Assembly: GCA_963932465.1 (NCBI GenBank)
Contig: OZ010799.1
Span: 285,417,898 to 285,481,897 of the forward strand
Origin: Maratus speciosus
Taxonomy: Eukaryota; Arthropoda; Arachnida; Araneae; Salticidae
Direction: 5' to 3'
DNA length: 64,000 nucleotides
The notes under the pieces are model-generated. The model saw only the letters and a list, made by a program, of their open reading frames with translations. It ran no database searches and was not told the DNA's origin. Below, in pieces: positions 24,998 to 36,678 of the stretch. Within the stretch, counting starts at the first letter, position 1. Every line of letters begins with the position of its first letter. The translations under genes were made by a program, and so were the position numbers.

Positions 24998-25700
24998 AAA
25001 AAATTGAAAATGACAATTTGTGGAAAATCCCTTATCATTCAGCTGCTTTTAGAGAACTACTAAAAATTTGCTCATTCTAACGCCGATATCTTTCTGAATT
25101 TTTACGATATTTGACTAGATTTTTTTTAATACGTTGCTCCATAGAGTTGACTATTAAATTATGTAAAATGATCCCTATAATCGTTCGCGCATGCGCAGAT
25201 AAAAATTATTTCATACAACTGCTCATATTTCCTAAAATATTTAATATATTTATATTCCAATTGCACTATACTGTTTCTACTATATTTTGTCAATTTTTCT
25301 GAAACCGTAGTTAAATTTGGTTGAAAACCCTGCATGTTATAAGCAAAAAACATGCAAGAATTTTTTAATTTTTTCAAATAAATCGCTGTATCTCTATTAA
25401 TATACATTCTATTCTTACACAAAATAATACACATATTGCACAATGTCTGTTTATTTATATTTGGTAGCGATAGATCATTTCGTGCATTTTATTTTACAGG
25501 GTGATCCCAAGTATTATTTTTTTCCTTTGATTTTTTGTTGGCCCCCTAATTGCCCCCCTTATCAAATCGACATTGCTAAATATAAGGTAATACCTGTTCT
25601 TTTTAATCCTGAAATTCCAGAAGAATCTGTCAAGTATATTTCTAATATTCGAAAAAATGTCTAAAATTGAAAGTTGCCGGTCATTAATGGCAATATAGTG

Positions 25701-25732
<32 letters not shown>

Positions 25733-25734
25733 TT

Positions 25735-25915
25735 GAAAAATCCAAATTCATATAATTTAGTACACAAAAAAACATCTAACAAACTGTAACTAAAACAATA
25801 ATTAACAAAACCAAGATTAACTAGGAAAACACTAAATATGGAGACAAGTGGCCAAGGCTTATGACTTGTACTGCGGGGTTAAACATGTTTTACGTGCACA
25901 ACATTTCCCCTCACT
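25735..25915 (-). mobile_element. Lone PLE 3' tail in (TA)n
   Basis: Shares order and sequence with the 3' untranslated tail of the split PLE (35330-35620): an A/C-rich stretch, ATGGAGACA, then CTGCGGGGTTAAA and GTGCACAAC. Both copies sit against (TA)n on their 3' side. No coding part is attached, so it is a strongly truncated or non-autonomous copy. Confidence 0.5.
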
Positions 25916-25958
25916 TATATATATATATCCCCCTCATATATATGTATATAATATATAT

Positions 25959-26003
<45 letters not shown>

Positions 26004-26039
26004 AATTTATGTGGGTGGTCGGTAATGTTTAATTAATGG

Positions 26040-26088
<49 letters not shown>

Positions 26089-26147
26089 TATGTATATATA
26101 ACCATTATATATATATATAACCATATATATATATATATATTATGGTT
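25916..26147. repeat. (TA)n / TATG microsatellite cluster
   Basis: Several long (TA)n tracts (25969-26000, 26040-26085, 26106-26142) separated by short unique stretches including AACCATTATATA. The frame 25848-26036 is translation of this tract. Confidence 0.9.
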
Positions 26148-27930
26148 GGGAATAAATTGCAGGGTGTTTTAGAAAAGTTTTTTTGTTTCATTTATTAAAA
26201 GGTTGTTGAGGCAAGTTATGTGTACATTTGGGAAATAAATTTACTATCATTATCAAAAAGTGAAAACTATTTCCTTTGTTACTATAAGAAGGACTGAAGA
26301 AATTAAGAAAATTTCATTATTTACCATTATAATGAAACTAATTTGAGTGTTTTGTTAATGAAATTTAAATACATTAAGAAAAATACAATAAAAAATTAAC
26401 TAGGCATTTAGGTTTATTTCTCATTCTGTGAGCTGGTGTTCTATATATTTCATCTCCCGATAATTACCTTAATTAGGCTATTATTAAGGCTCTAAGTATG
26501 TTTTGGAAAATTACGATGTAATATCTTATTTATATGGATGGATGTATAATGTATTTTTGAAAGAAACCGTGAAAGAAAAATTAAATTATTTCAGTTTCTA
26601 AGTACCTAAAAAAGTAATAATACCATCAGATGCTAAAAACACTAAATAAAAAATTCCATACTTTCATTTAAAAACAATAGTAATGTGGGATAAAAAATAT
26701 CCTCACCATGGAACTTAACAAACTTAAGGGTTTAATTAATTTATTTACGATTATCATATGGAAAGAAGAAACATAACTCGAGGAACTTGGAAAATCCTAA
26801 GATATGAGGTGATCTTCGCATGTATGAAAGATTTAAAATTAAAGTACCAAGAGAGGTTGATTGTTTCCTAGTTTTTATTTCAACATGAAGGTTGAATTTC
26901 CTTTAAATGCCAAATAAAAGATTTGAGCAATAATTCTACGTGAATTCCAATATTTATTTTTACAAGTGTATTATACATAATTGATAGGGTTTAATTGTTG
27001 TGATCTACTAAGCATTAGTTATATTTGTTAGAGTTAATAATAAATGTTGTATAAAACTGAAAATGTCATATATGAATTCATACGTAGTTATACTCCAAGT
27101 GAATATTTAAGAAGGCAAAAGACAAAATCCTATAGTATTTTATTAAATAAATAATGTACGAAAAAGTATAATGATACGTGATAGATATTGCAATGTTTAA
27201 ATGCTCATGAATTAAAACTGCCGAGGATAAACATTTGACAACTTCTTATCAAAATTTAAAACTCATCCCGTAATTAAAAAAAAATAGATATTTAAGGATA
27301 GAAATTGGTTTTTCAAAGTAATGTCAGACTAAAAAAAAGTGGGTAATGGCAAACAGTGAAAGTACTTAGTCTCAATGTTATGTTTGTTTATTTATGTACA
27401 TCATTTAAACAAACATGACTGGTTAGTTTAATACCTACATAAAATTTATGAGCTCAAAAAAGCAAAGAAAAACAAATAATCAAATACAAAAGAACCGTTT
27501 TGGAAATAAGTCTTTCAAACATAGAAATACAGTAATATATAGAATATGCTATATTTGCCGAAAATTGACTATTTAAACGTAGTGGGATACCTGAAATAAG
27601 AAATTTCATTCATAAACATATTCAAGTATATGTTTACTTTCGAAAAGCGTAGTGTAAGTAAAGGGTGTACATAATATCTCTAAAGTGTAATTTCGACTGA
27701 TCTCGAATTTGTCGAATTTTTGTTATTAGACGATTGCCAAAAGAACAGCACATATTTTAGCAAAAACTGCCAACGGCTTAATTCTTTAATCCACAATAAT
27801 TATTTGTAAACCATTTTCAAAAGCATTTTGCGGAAGTTTCTATAGGGAAACTCACCAAGGAAATGGGACATATTGAGGAATATTGATCGATATTGAGGAA
27901 GTGTAATTAAGTAACAGTAGCGTGGAGGTA
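26148..27930. other. AT-rich intergenic, no gene seen
   Basis: No reading frame above 60 codons, no clear inverted termini and no RNA gene recognised. Confidence 0.55.
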
Positions 27931-28418
27931 CAGTAAAACCTCTAAATAACGGACACCTCGAGAGCGTAGAAACCGTCCGCTCTTCGGAGGTGTCCGTTAT
28001 TGGGAAAACCTCAGAAATTCAAAAATTGCTAAGAAATATTTAATGTTTCATTAATTGACTTTTATATGGAATCTTACGGGGGTGGGGGTTCCTTCCGGGC
28101 CAGCCCCTGAAATCAGCACTGGACATGGGAAGGGGTATTTTCCCCAGCCTATCCCTACATTTATCTGTGATCAAAAAATTTGTGACAAATTGTCCTGATA
28201 AATTTAGAGTTTTTTTTTTCTTTTTTTTTCAATTTTTTTTTTCGTTACAAAAATAATTTTTCATCCTTTATTGCTAAAATTACTGTCCTCAATCCGGAAT
28301 GCCCATTATTCAGATGTTAAAAAGTAAAAAAATCAGGTTTTGGAAGTGGGGATTGTAAAACTGTCAGCTAAATAGAGGTGTCCGCTATTCGGGAGTGTCC
28401 GTTATGGAGGTTTTACTG
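27931..28418. mobile_element. Tigger/pogo-type MITE
   Basis: Left CAGTAAAACCTCTAAATAAC and right end reading CCGTTATGGAGGTTTTACTG, each next to TA (27929-27930 and 28419-28420). The GGTGTCCG word recurs inside both ends. Termini of this kind and a TA duplication are typical of non-autonomous pogo/Tigger elements. 488 bp, non-coding. Confidence 0.8.
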
Positions 28419-28507
28419 TACTAGTTCCTTACAAGGAGATCCAACATTCGATCCTACAAATTTCATTGTTTCTAAAATTTACAGAAAGATCCATTTATTT
28501 ATTTATT

Positions 28508-29027
28508 AACCATTTGGAAAAATGGTTATTGTTCTCGTCAGTGTAGGAAATCAAAAGCATATCTGAAGGTTTTTATTGGTTTAATCCGCATTTTATTCGT
28601 ATTGTGATTGGTCCATACAGTAATATGTATTTCCCTTTACTTTAAAAAAAGATGGATACCTTCTGTTGCCACTATGACAAAAAAGTAATAAAAACTACAA
28701 AAAAAAAATTAATAACTCAGAAACAAATTGAGAAGCAGCTTTCAAACGAATTGCATTTAAAAGTACATTTTTTTTTCTATCCGACGGTGTAAAAAGTAAT
28801 ATTGTCGGATGTTTAGAAGTTTAAGAATGAAATTTCATTTAAAATTGGCCGTCAGATTTCTTGGAAATCTGACGATGGAAAAGCCTTTTCCCGAACAGCC
28901 AATGAAATGCTTTGATGATTCGTAAGTTTCAGGTGGATAATAACTAATTAAAATGAATAACAATTTCTGCCAAAGAGTTAATTTTAATTTGTAAGATTTT
29001 CACGTGCAAATAAAAAAAAGCCAATTA

Positions 29028-29070
<43 letters not shown>

Positions 29071-29268
29071 TAAATAGGACAGGAATGAATACATATAAAT
29101 ATTTCACACCAAATAAGAGTCGCAGGCGATTTTTGTAGCTTGGAATTTTTACGTGTAATAACACTATTAATGTTTAATTCATAGCGTACGTAATGTATGA
29201 TCAACTCCGTGCGATTTTTTATGTCTTAAATTTTAGTCTTTGAAAAAAAATCATTTTCCAAATTTTCG
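28508..29268 (+). mobile_element. MITE-like repeat (F family), copy 2, with an insertion
   Basis: Same hairpin-bearing left end and interior as 19604-20192. About 170 bp at 28943-29115 is absent from copy 1 and includes an A-run of about 40 (29029-29068), so a poly-A retroposed fragment is likely. The right end is more diverged than in copy 1. Confidence 0.65.
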
Positions 29269-31193
29269 TTGTAATTTGTTAAATTGCTTTTTTTTTCTTT
29301 TATTTATTTTACATTTGTGGACGCGACGAGAAAAAGTGGACTTGGAGTCACTCTAGATTATTTTCCCCATAGAAACGACTTTTACCCTATCGAGTCTTTT
29401 TATCCGACAGCCAAGAAGGGTTATGTGTTTCACACGTATCTGGGTATGTGGATTACATTATACCCTCGAAACATACCAACGGCTGGACGGATTTTAATGA
29501 ATGAGGTCTCTATCGATTCATCTTAACCGTCCGATGGTTATATGCTAGATTTTGTTTTTATAAATTCAAAATGGCGTCCATAAAATACAAAAGGGCGGTT
29601 GAGACAAAAAAAAAAAAAATTACGCGCCATATGAAGTGATCATTGGATATGTCTTTCAAAATGAAGACGATGTTTCATTGACTATTTTGCACTCAGAAGC
29701 TCCGTTTAAATATTACACAACATGGAAGTTGTGTAGTTAGGATCTCTAGCTTTACTGCAACTCTAACCATCATAGACATCTATAGGCCTCATCAAAACAG
29801 TGTTTATGGATAGGAACTAACAATTAAACACAACTTAAAAGTCATCAATACAAGTAAAAAAAAAGAAATAGCTAAGTAATATTAAAAATAGTTTCACACT
29901 GATGAAAATAATTAATTAGTTATCGGGGTTTTGGTTTTTTAAATTTAATTTTTACTTGTTTATTTTATTTATTTATTTATTTTTGAGAAAAAATACCCTT
30001 TTGCGTTAATGATATAAATAGTAGCTATCCAAATAAGATATTCTGAAGTTAAATGAATATATCATCGTCTGAAATCTAACGAATGTAGGTATTTTGTGTA
30101 CTATTCAATTCATATTCTTATGACAATATGGTATGGATGTGCTTTTGGGGTCATTTAGAATATATGGCATTACAGCAGGATTTAACAAATATTAAATCAT
30201 TCTAATATTTTTTGTCACACATAATTTTTTCAGAAAAGAAACCTATATTTTAAATTTAATGAATGAAATATGTGTTAAAAATAAAAAAATCGAATTAACT
30301 ACTACTAATATTATTATTATTACTAAATGCCAAAACATAAATGAAGTTATAATAAGAAATTCAATATCATATATTATCATTACTAGACGCAGATATTAGC
30401 AAAAGTAATTGTTGTAACAAAATAATACTCAATGAAAAGACCATGTACGGTTAATAATACGCCACTTAAATATTAGCTTAGACTTAAAAAAAAAAGTGTG
30501 AAAATATATCACACAAAACTGTTAAAATTTGCACATTCCAAAGAAAAATATAAAAAGAAGTACTGTCTCTTATTCTTCATTTGCATGATTAAGATAGAGA
30601 CACAAATAGTTTTTCACTTAAATTCTTAGTCCGTAACAAAGTAAAATAGAATTGTTTATTCCATATTACATTGTTTAATAAAAATACTTTTCGAAAACAG
30701 GAAATAAGTAACTGAATATTTTAAATCAAAAAATTCAGTATAGTTGAAAAATTAGCATTTATTATCCTCATGTAATATGCATTTGGTTCATTAGGAATAA
30801 AAGGCTCATTTTATCCGATAAAGTACTTTTAAGAAAATTTGGGAACTTGTTTTGATAAAAAGTACAGTAACTTATTAAATATAGAGAATAAATAATATTA
30901 TGTTTCAGTCAGTATTTTAAAAGTTGCATCCCATTTTTGCATTATGCATTATTGAATTTAAAAGTGGTTCACAAACATATATATATGGGGACGTAAGTTT
31001 CAAAATTCACATTATCCAGATGATCAAATTTTGGGAAATCGCGAAAACCGCTAACTGCATCGATTGGTTTTCATTGTAAACAGATTTTACAATGCCAGAA
31101 ATAAAGGATAAAACCAGTTTTGTTGCAGGATGTAGAATTTTTTCAGAGCAGGTTTATCAAGAGAATAGATTGATAGAGAAAACACGATTTTCT
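29269..31193. other. Intergenic; one unsupported 80-codon frame
   Basis: The frame 29284-29526 (plus) is AT-poor relative to its flanks and contains aromatic-rich sequence (DYFPHRNDFYPIESFYP), but no family was recognised. The downstream 29560-29600 stretch has an ATGGCGTCCAT word. The remainder is AT-rich with no gene. The frame 31092-31361 crosses into the next MITE. Confidence 0.4.
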
Positions 31194-31713
31194 TTAATCC
31201 TTTATCTACTGGCGGTACTTGTAAGTACCATTAAAATAACTTGTTATAGAATTCATTTAATACATAGATTAGTTGTAATACAGTTTAGAATGAGTTATAG
31301 ATATATTACTTTATCTTGTTCCAAAAGCATTATTGGTTACACAAAACAAATGTATTTTTAAAAGGATGATTTAATTTGCCTTTGCATCTTTTCAGCTTTC
31401 TTGGCGTTGGGTTGGGGGGGGGGGGGATTTTTCAATTCGGAAATATTTTTATATCTCTATTGTAAGAACATTATATTTGTACATTTCCTAATTCTACAAA
31501 ATACTAAGAAAAATATTTAAAATACAAGATTTGAGTGGGGTTATAAATAGTGCACAAAATCCCTATAAATTCAAATTTAATGAATCATTCTAAATCTTTC
31601 TAAAACTTATTAAATTATTATGTAAATCTTCTAATGTAGTTTAAAAAATTCACGAAAAATGCTTTAGAAGATAAAATTTTCATGAATTCATAATTCAGTA
31701 CATAAAGGGTTAA
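31194..31713 (+). mobile_element. TTAA-bounded MITE, copy 1 of a facing pair
   Basis: About 520 bp between TTAATCCTTTATCTACTGGC and a right end reading CATAAAGGGTTAA. It is the reverse complement of 32338-32853. TTAA at both limits fits a piggyBac-type target. Contains a G-run near 31415-31426. Non-coding. Confidence 0.7.
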
Positions 31714-32337
31714 TTTGGAAAAGGCGAGTTTTGTAAGTCACGTCCTCCTATATACATATTTATTTACATATAAATTTCTTTGTCTTCTGTTAAATTTTAA
31801 AATTAATTTTACATTTTACTATAAGTATGAAGAAAGTATTATGTTTTTTAACGTAGCATATTAATTAAAACGTGAAACCTTTTTATAAAGTATGCATTCA
31901 GAAAATTTCGCCTTAAAGAATTAAAAAAAAAAAATTGAATTTTTTTGTATATGATCGAGCTATACATTTTAAAATTATTTTATTTTATTCTTTAAAAATC
32001 TTTGAAGCTACAGCGAGATTTAAAATAATGGTTTTCAGGTATTTTTTTATTAAAATCTAAAAAACATACGTTTGTAAAAATTTCTAATTATAGTATTTCA
32101 CTAAGAGCAATAATTAAAAAACTTATATTCATTTCCGTGAATAATTTTCCTCCGCTTATATAAGGACGTTTAAAAATGTCTGTATAATCATTCTATTGCA
32201 AATTCCATATTAATATATATGTATATGTAGCCGTAGACCCGATAGAGGCATTCGCAATGCAATCTTTATGTTTATTTTCTGATACATTCTTCATTAATTT
32301 AAAAATAACTACAAATTTTTTAATCAAACAACTTGGT
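31714..32337. other. Spacer between the facing MITE pair
   Basis: 624 bp of AT-rich sequence flanked by AAAGGGTTAA on the left and TTAACCCTTT on the right. No gene or internal element was recognised. Confidence 0.5.
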
Positions 32338-32853
32338 TTAACCCTTTATGTACTTAATTATGAATTCATGGAAATTTTATCTTCTAAAGCATTTTCATGA
32401 TTTTTTTAAACTACATTAGAAGATTTACATAATCATTTATTAAGTTTTAGAAAGATTTAGAAGGATTCATTAAATTTGAATTTATAGGGATGATGGGCAA
32501 TATTTACAACTCCATTCAAATCTTTTATTTTAAATATTTTTCTTAGTATTTTGTAGAATTGGGAAATGTAGAAATATAATGTTATTACAATAGAAATATA
32601 GAAATATTTCCGAATTGAAAAATCCGCCCCCCCCCCCCTTCCCAGCACCAAGAAAGCTGGAACGATGCAAAGGTAAAAGAAACCATCCTTTTAAAAATAT
32701 TGTTGTTTTGTGTAACCAATAATGCTTTTGGAACAAGATAAAGTAATGTATCTATAACTCATTCTAAACTGTATTACAAATAATCGATGTATTAAATGAG
32801 TTTTATAACAAGTTACTTTAATGGTACTTATACTGCCAGTAGGTGAAGGTTAA
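32338..32853 (-). mobile_element. TTAA-bounded MITE, copy 2 of a facing pair
   Basis: Reverse complement of 31194-31713, with a C-run at 32626-32637 matching the G-run of copy 1. Left limit TTAACCCTTTATGTAC, right limit GGTGAAGGTTAA. Frames 32457-32651 and 32530-32736 are shadows in the element. Confidence 0.7.
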
Positions 32854-32868
32854 AGAAATATGAGTGTA

Positions 32869-33059
32869 CAGTGTTGCCAGTGGGCTAATTTTTTTAAATT
32901 CCTATTTCTTGATTGTCACCCCTTTTCTGAAATGACGAAATCCACCTTATTTAATGACATATTAATTAAGTCGTAAACAAGCTCAATTTTAACATTTTAA
33001 AAAAGTGGTGCTAATCAAGAAATCTGAATTTTCTAAACAGTAGCCCACTGGCAAAATTG
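32869..33059. mobile_element. Short hAT-type MITE, copy 2
   Basis: 191 bp, starts CAGTGTTGCCAGTGGGCTAA and ends with GTAGCCCACTGGCAAAATTG. Flanked by an exact 8-bp duplication TGAGTGTA at 32861-32868 and 33060-33067, the hAT signature. Same family as 14918-15107. Confidence 0.85.
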
Positions 33060-33199
33060 TGAGTGTAGCATATATGTCAAAGGCCCCTTCAAAAACCTTA
33101 GTATAATATCCTTTTCATGGTTGTGAGTTTTGTATTTACATCGAAAAAGGAATGTTGACATCGGAAATAATATGAAGGATGATACTTAAGTTAAACGTA

Positions 33200-33953
33200 C
33201 AGTCAAAACTCCCTGTGCGACCACCTCCCTTAACGACTATTTTTTCATGGAACGAAATTTATTCCAGTAAGCTCAATGCTAATTTTACCTCCATTCAGAG
33301 ACCATCCCAGTTGAATTCCCTCCATGAGCTACCAATTTCTTTTAAGAAAATGAAAAAAAATCCGTTTTTTCTTGGTCGCGTAAAGTTTTTTTTAGGAAAA
33401 ATAATTCCGGAGAGTGCATTATTCATCAAACTTCTAAATTAAGTTTAGAATTTTCCATTATTCTGGTAGCTTTTAAGTATTTATAAACCCATTTGTGCCT
33501 TTTAAGGTAAATAATTTAACTCTGATGACAAATTCAGAATGAGGGTCAATAAACTTTCCTACCTTATTCTGTGTGGAGACTCTCAAAGAAATAGATAAAT
33601 TAATGAAATCGTCATTATTTGTTCCCGTACAAAAAAAAAAAAAAAGCATTTATTTACTGAACTTCGAAAGGACTTGGAAATAAAAGTTAAAAGATAAAAC
33701 CGTAAAATCAAAGTAAACATCAATGTATTCATTTTTTAAACTCTGCGATTAACTTATGTAATTAACTTTTGTTTTGATACTTAAATTTTCATATTTTTTC
33801 CTAATATGAAAAATAAATTTTAGTAACATTAATTGTTACCTTTTTTCAACAATTAAAATCTGGATTTAAACATGACCTCCATTAAGAGACCACTTCTCGG
33901 AGCGACTACTTTTTATTGGAACGGAACGTGGTCGCTTTAGGGAGGTTTTTCTG
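33200..33953. mobile_element. Tigger/pogo-type MITE
   Basis: Left CAGTCAAAACTCCCTGTGCG then ACCACCTCCC; right end has GGTCGCTTTAGGGAGG then TTTTTCTG. TA lies at 33198-33199 and 33954-33955. Internal GACCAC/GTGGTCG words repeat near both ends. The frame 33179-33442 is within it and has no domain. Confidence 0.75.
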
Positions 33954-35294
33954 TATAAGGAACATGCAGTATTATGCAATTTTAGCTGGGGACAAAAAAA
34001 AATTCTACACAACTTCATGAATTGTTGTACACTACATGTTATAGAAATTTAGAATGCGGTGTCAGATTTGAGCAAAAAATCATATCCAACGATTTCTCAT
34101 TTATCGTTCTACGCTTCATTTTGGTTGAGAAAAAGGAATGTTGAAGAAAAAAATATATATGTGATACGTTAGATATTTTCGTGGACATTCTTTTTCGGTA
34201 CTTCGTTATTATCATTTATTTCTGTAGTTGTCATAATTCGAAATTGGGATAATTTTGTAATCGATAACCAAGAATTACACCAAGTTCGTCAGACCTAACT
34301 TTTCGTAGTCCTTTTGTTACATCGCAGTCATTTTTCAGTCAGAACCGTTGTCCCGAGTGACATTGTGATTATTAGAAAGTCCTTTTACAACAAAATCCAC
34401 CATTTTCTGTAGTCCACTGGTTTTATGATCGTACTACTTCTGGCTTTTCCCAATGTGGGGCGAAGGTGTCAAGAAGGAACTTAAATTTTATTGGCTAATT
34501 GTTTTTGATTGATAGCCGGGCTTGCGACGAAACAATGTTTGGCCGAGACCTGGATGCATAGTAAACCGGAAATAAAGTAAAGTTGCGCTAAGATCATCAA
34601 TTTTTATGTTAAACTTAATTTGAACTTGAGTTTCGAACGTGATAAATGATGGGCTCAGAAATAAACTTGTCAGAGGCAAATTAGTTTAAAGTATTAGAAT
34701 TTAAAGTTAGAAAAAAAAACTGGGATACTTTCTTTTAAACTTTGGATTTTAATAACCTTTTCTTTTCTTATCCTTATATATATATATATATATATATATA
34801 TGCGTATACAATAAACAGTTAATTCAAATGTATTTCATTCAAAGAAAGTATGGTTCTAACTTTAAAATTTCTAGATTAACATTAAGTAAATAATATTATT
34901 GAAAGTTATGCATTATAATGAGTTAAAAGCACGTTAGAATTTTACATATTACTTTAAAATATCTTTAAATGTAATTGAATATGCTAAAGGCATATGTAAA
35001 ATGTCTCGTTGAAACATCCTAAATTACTCTTTTTTGAATTACAAATACTATGTCTCGGAAATTTAAATGTTCTTAAGATTCATGTATTATGTACTTAGTA
35101 ATTACGAAAGCAAAACAATCTGTTTTCTTTCAAAACTGTCTGTTGTAAAGTCAAGCAATTAGAGTTCTTGTATATTTTGAGAGAGAATACATTTTCAAAA
35201 ATTGTAAAGGAATTTTTAAGATACATATTACGAGAATATCGGTATATGTAAACTAATTAATTTGAAAATTTTATTTAACTAAAAGCGTGCAAAC

Positions 35295-35298
<4 letters not shown>
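33954..35298. other. Intergenic, no gene seen
   Basis: AT-rich; (TA)n at 34778-34801. The frame 34488-34679 (minus) shows no family. No element termini recognised. Confidence 0.5.

Positions 35299-35325
<27 letters not shown>
35299..35325. repeat. (TA)n at the PLE 3' junction
   Basis: The PLE tail abuts this tract. The preceding CAAACTATTATATA resembles the AAACTATT...ACTATTATATA stretch at the PLE's other end (61130-61150), so the element may have inserted into a (TA)n site with a small target duplication. Confidence 0.6.
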
Positions 35326-35328
<3 letters not shown>

Positions 35329-35420
35329 AAAACCAAACCAAAAATTCGAAACCACGGAACTGAACCAACAATAAATAAACTAAACCAAATGACAACTACA
35401 AAATAACTAAAAACAACTAA

Positions 35421-35516
35421 CTTTAAAAACAACATACTTTAAAAACAACATACTTTAAAAACAACATACTTTAAAAACAACATACTTTAAAAACAGCAAA
35501 CTTTAAAAACATTCAA
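35421..35516 (-). repeat. 16-bp tandem repeat in the PLE tail
   Basis: Six units of 16 bp on the plus strand, consensus CTTTAAAAACAACATA; the last two are diverged. It sits in the 3' untranslated tail of the minus-strand PLE, between the conserved GTTAAA/GTGCACAAC block and the (TA)n target. Confidence 0.9.
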
Positions 35517-35641
35517 ACTAAAACCAGAAGAAATTGAAACCATGGAGACAGGCCGGCATGCACTTGCGACATGCAACTGCGGGGTTAAAACCAGTTTTTA
35601 TGTGCACAACGCTCCCCAAACAACCTGTCAAGACCAAAAAG

Positions 35642-35680
<39 letters not shown>

Positions 35681-35780
35681 AACAAATCGAATGAGCTGCC
35701 TAAGACCCATCGAAAACAAACAACTGAACATGAAACACCAAACAATCGTGCACGCAAACCCTGAACAGTCAAAGCCACGG

Positions 35781-36678
35781 TTACTCCTCTCTTCGCATCC
35801 ACATTACCTCTAAATCTCTGCGATAAGTCTTACACTTTACGAAATTTCGTAGCAGACTCTTCAAAAATCTCTCAGGATAGCCATGGCGCAATGCCAGAAT
35901 ATACCAATTGTAAAGTTCTTCAATTTTTTCCCCAGTATTTGATGTCAATCTATCTATACGGTTTAACCCGTTAATAAAAATATTTCTATATATTGAGATA
36001 TGCACATTTGATCCAAAATTTAAGATTTTCATAGTTTCAAAATTAAAGCCTTTTCGTTTATCATATATATCTGTTTTTATCTCGCCATTTTTTATCTCGA
36101 TATTAATGTCTAAATAGTTGACCATGTTTTTACTTTTTGACTCCAATTTCAAATTTAAACCTCTAGGATAGCAATCAAATTTTTCTTTTTTCACATCATT
36201 GCATCTGACTATTAAAACGTCATCAATGTAACGAAAGCACTTCATATCCTCATTTATATCAATTTGTTCCTCATACATATATAAGTAGATATCGGCTAAA
36301 ATCGAACTACAACTTCCCCCCATTGGAATACCTCTAACTTGTTTGTAAACAATTTTCCCGTCATATAAGTAGTTCTCACTCACTACAAAGTTAAACAAAT
36401 TAGTAAACCATTCCTGTCCGATATTTGAGGAATTATATTTACTAAAAAACTCCATAATTTTTATTTTAAGATTGTCCAAATCTATACTATTATACAGATC
36501 TTCAAAATCATACGCTGTTAAACTTGAAATGTTTTTCATTAGATTTAAATGTTTAATTAACTCAAAGCTGTTTTTTATTATACAAGCCGGTTTATCTTTC
36601 AATACTTCATCAAAAATCTCTTTTAATAAATTCAACAATTTTTTATTACAATTTTCCAAATATGAACCGAAACCACAT
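35781..36678 (-). pseudogene. PLE reverse transcriptase, C-terminal half (split element)
   Basis: Second half of a Penelope-like reverse transcriptase whose first half is at 59553-61137. From the break the frame reads CGFGSYLENCNKKL, then TAYDFEDLYNSI (first catalytic Asp, near 36500), VRGIPMGGSCSSILADIYL (near 36300-36350), CFRYIDDVLIV with the catalytic YIDD (near 36220-36240), NYLDINIEI, and a C-terminal thumb-like region ending in WMRREE and a stop. No GIY-YIG follows the RT, consistent with the N-terminal nuclease in the other half. The frame is open from the break to the stop, so this half is well preserved. The apparent start at 36692 lies in the terminal repeat of the inserted element and is not genuine. 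Downstream is an A-run (plus strand 35638-35679) and the PLE tail. The RT cannot be made because of the 22.9-kb insertion. Confidence 0.9.

Larger units (their letters stand above)
21987..25700. mobile_element. Tc1/mariner-like element with ~0.7-kb inverted arms (fold-back type)
   Basis: Left end CACTATATTGCCATTAATGA and right end its exact reverse complement, each flanked by TA inside (TA)n tracts. Arms (21987-22653 and about 25010-25700) remain complementary throughout, including a TCACCCTGTAAAATAAAATG block and a CTTATCATTCAGCTGCTTTT block. Known Tc1-like elements of animals often start CACTATATTGCC, so the superfamily is likely. No transposase is present; the short frames in the arms (25111-25302, 25159-25443, 25443-25664, 25494-25775) overlap on both strands and are not supported as genes. 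The centre is occupied by the inverted 327-bp-unit element at 22837-24997. Confidence 0.75.

Noticed and set aside
25494..25775. Overlapping frames in both strands at 25.1-25.8 kb as genes
   Set aside because: They lie in an inverted arm of a fold-back element, and the mirrored arm at 22 kb has stops and frame changes.
35330..35620. Hammerhead ribozyme in the PLE tail
   Set aside because: PLE ends can carry one, but I could not find the CTGATGA and GAAA core in either tail copy.
35518..35802. Minus-strand frame continuing past the RT stop, and plus frame 35534-35764 (poly-Lys)
   Set aside because: Created by the 40-base A-run and the PLE 3' tail; no domain.
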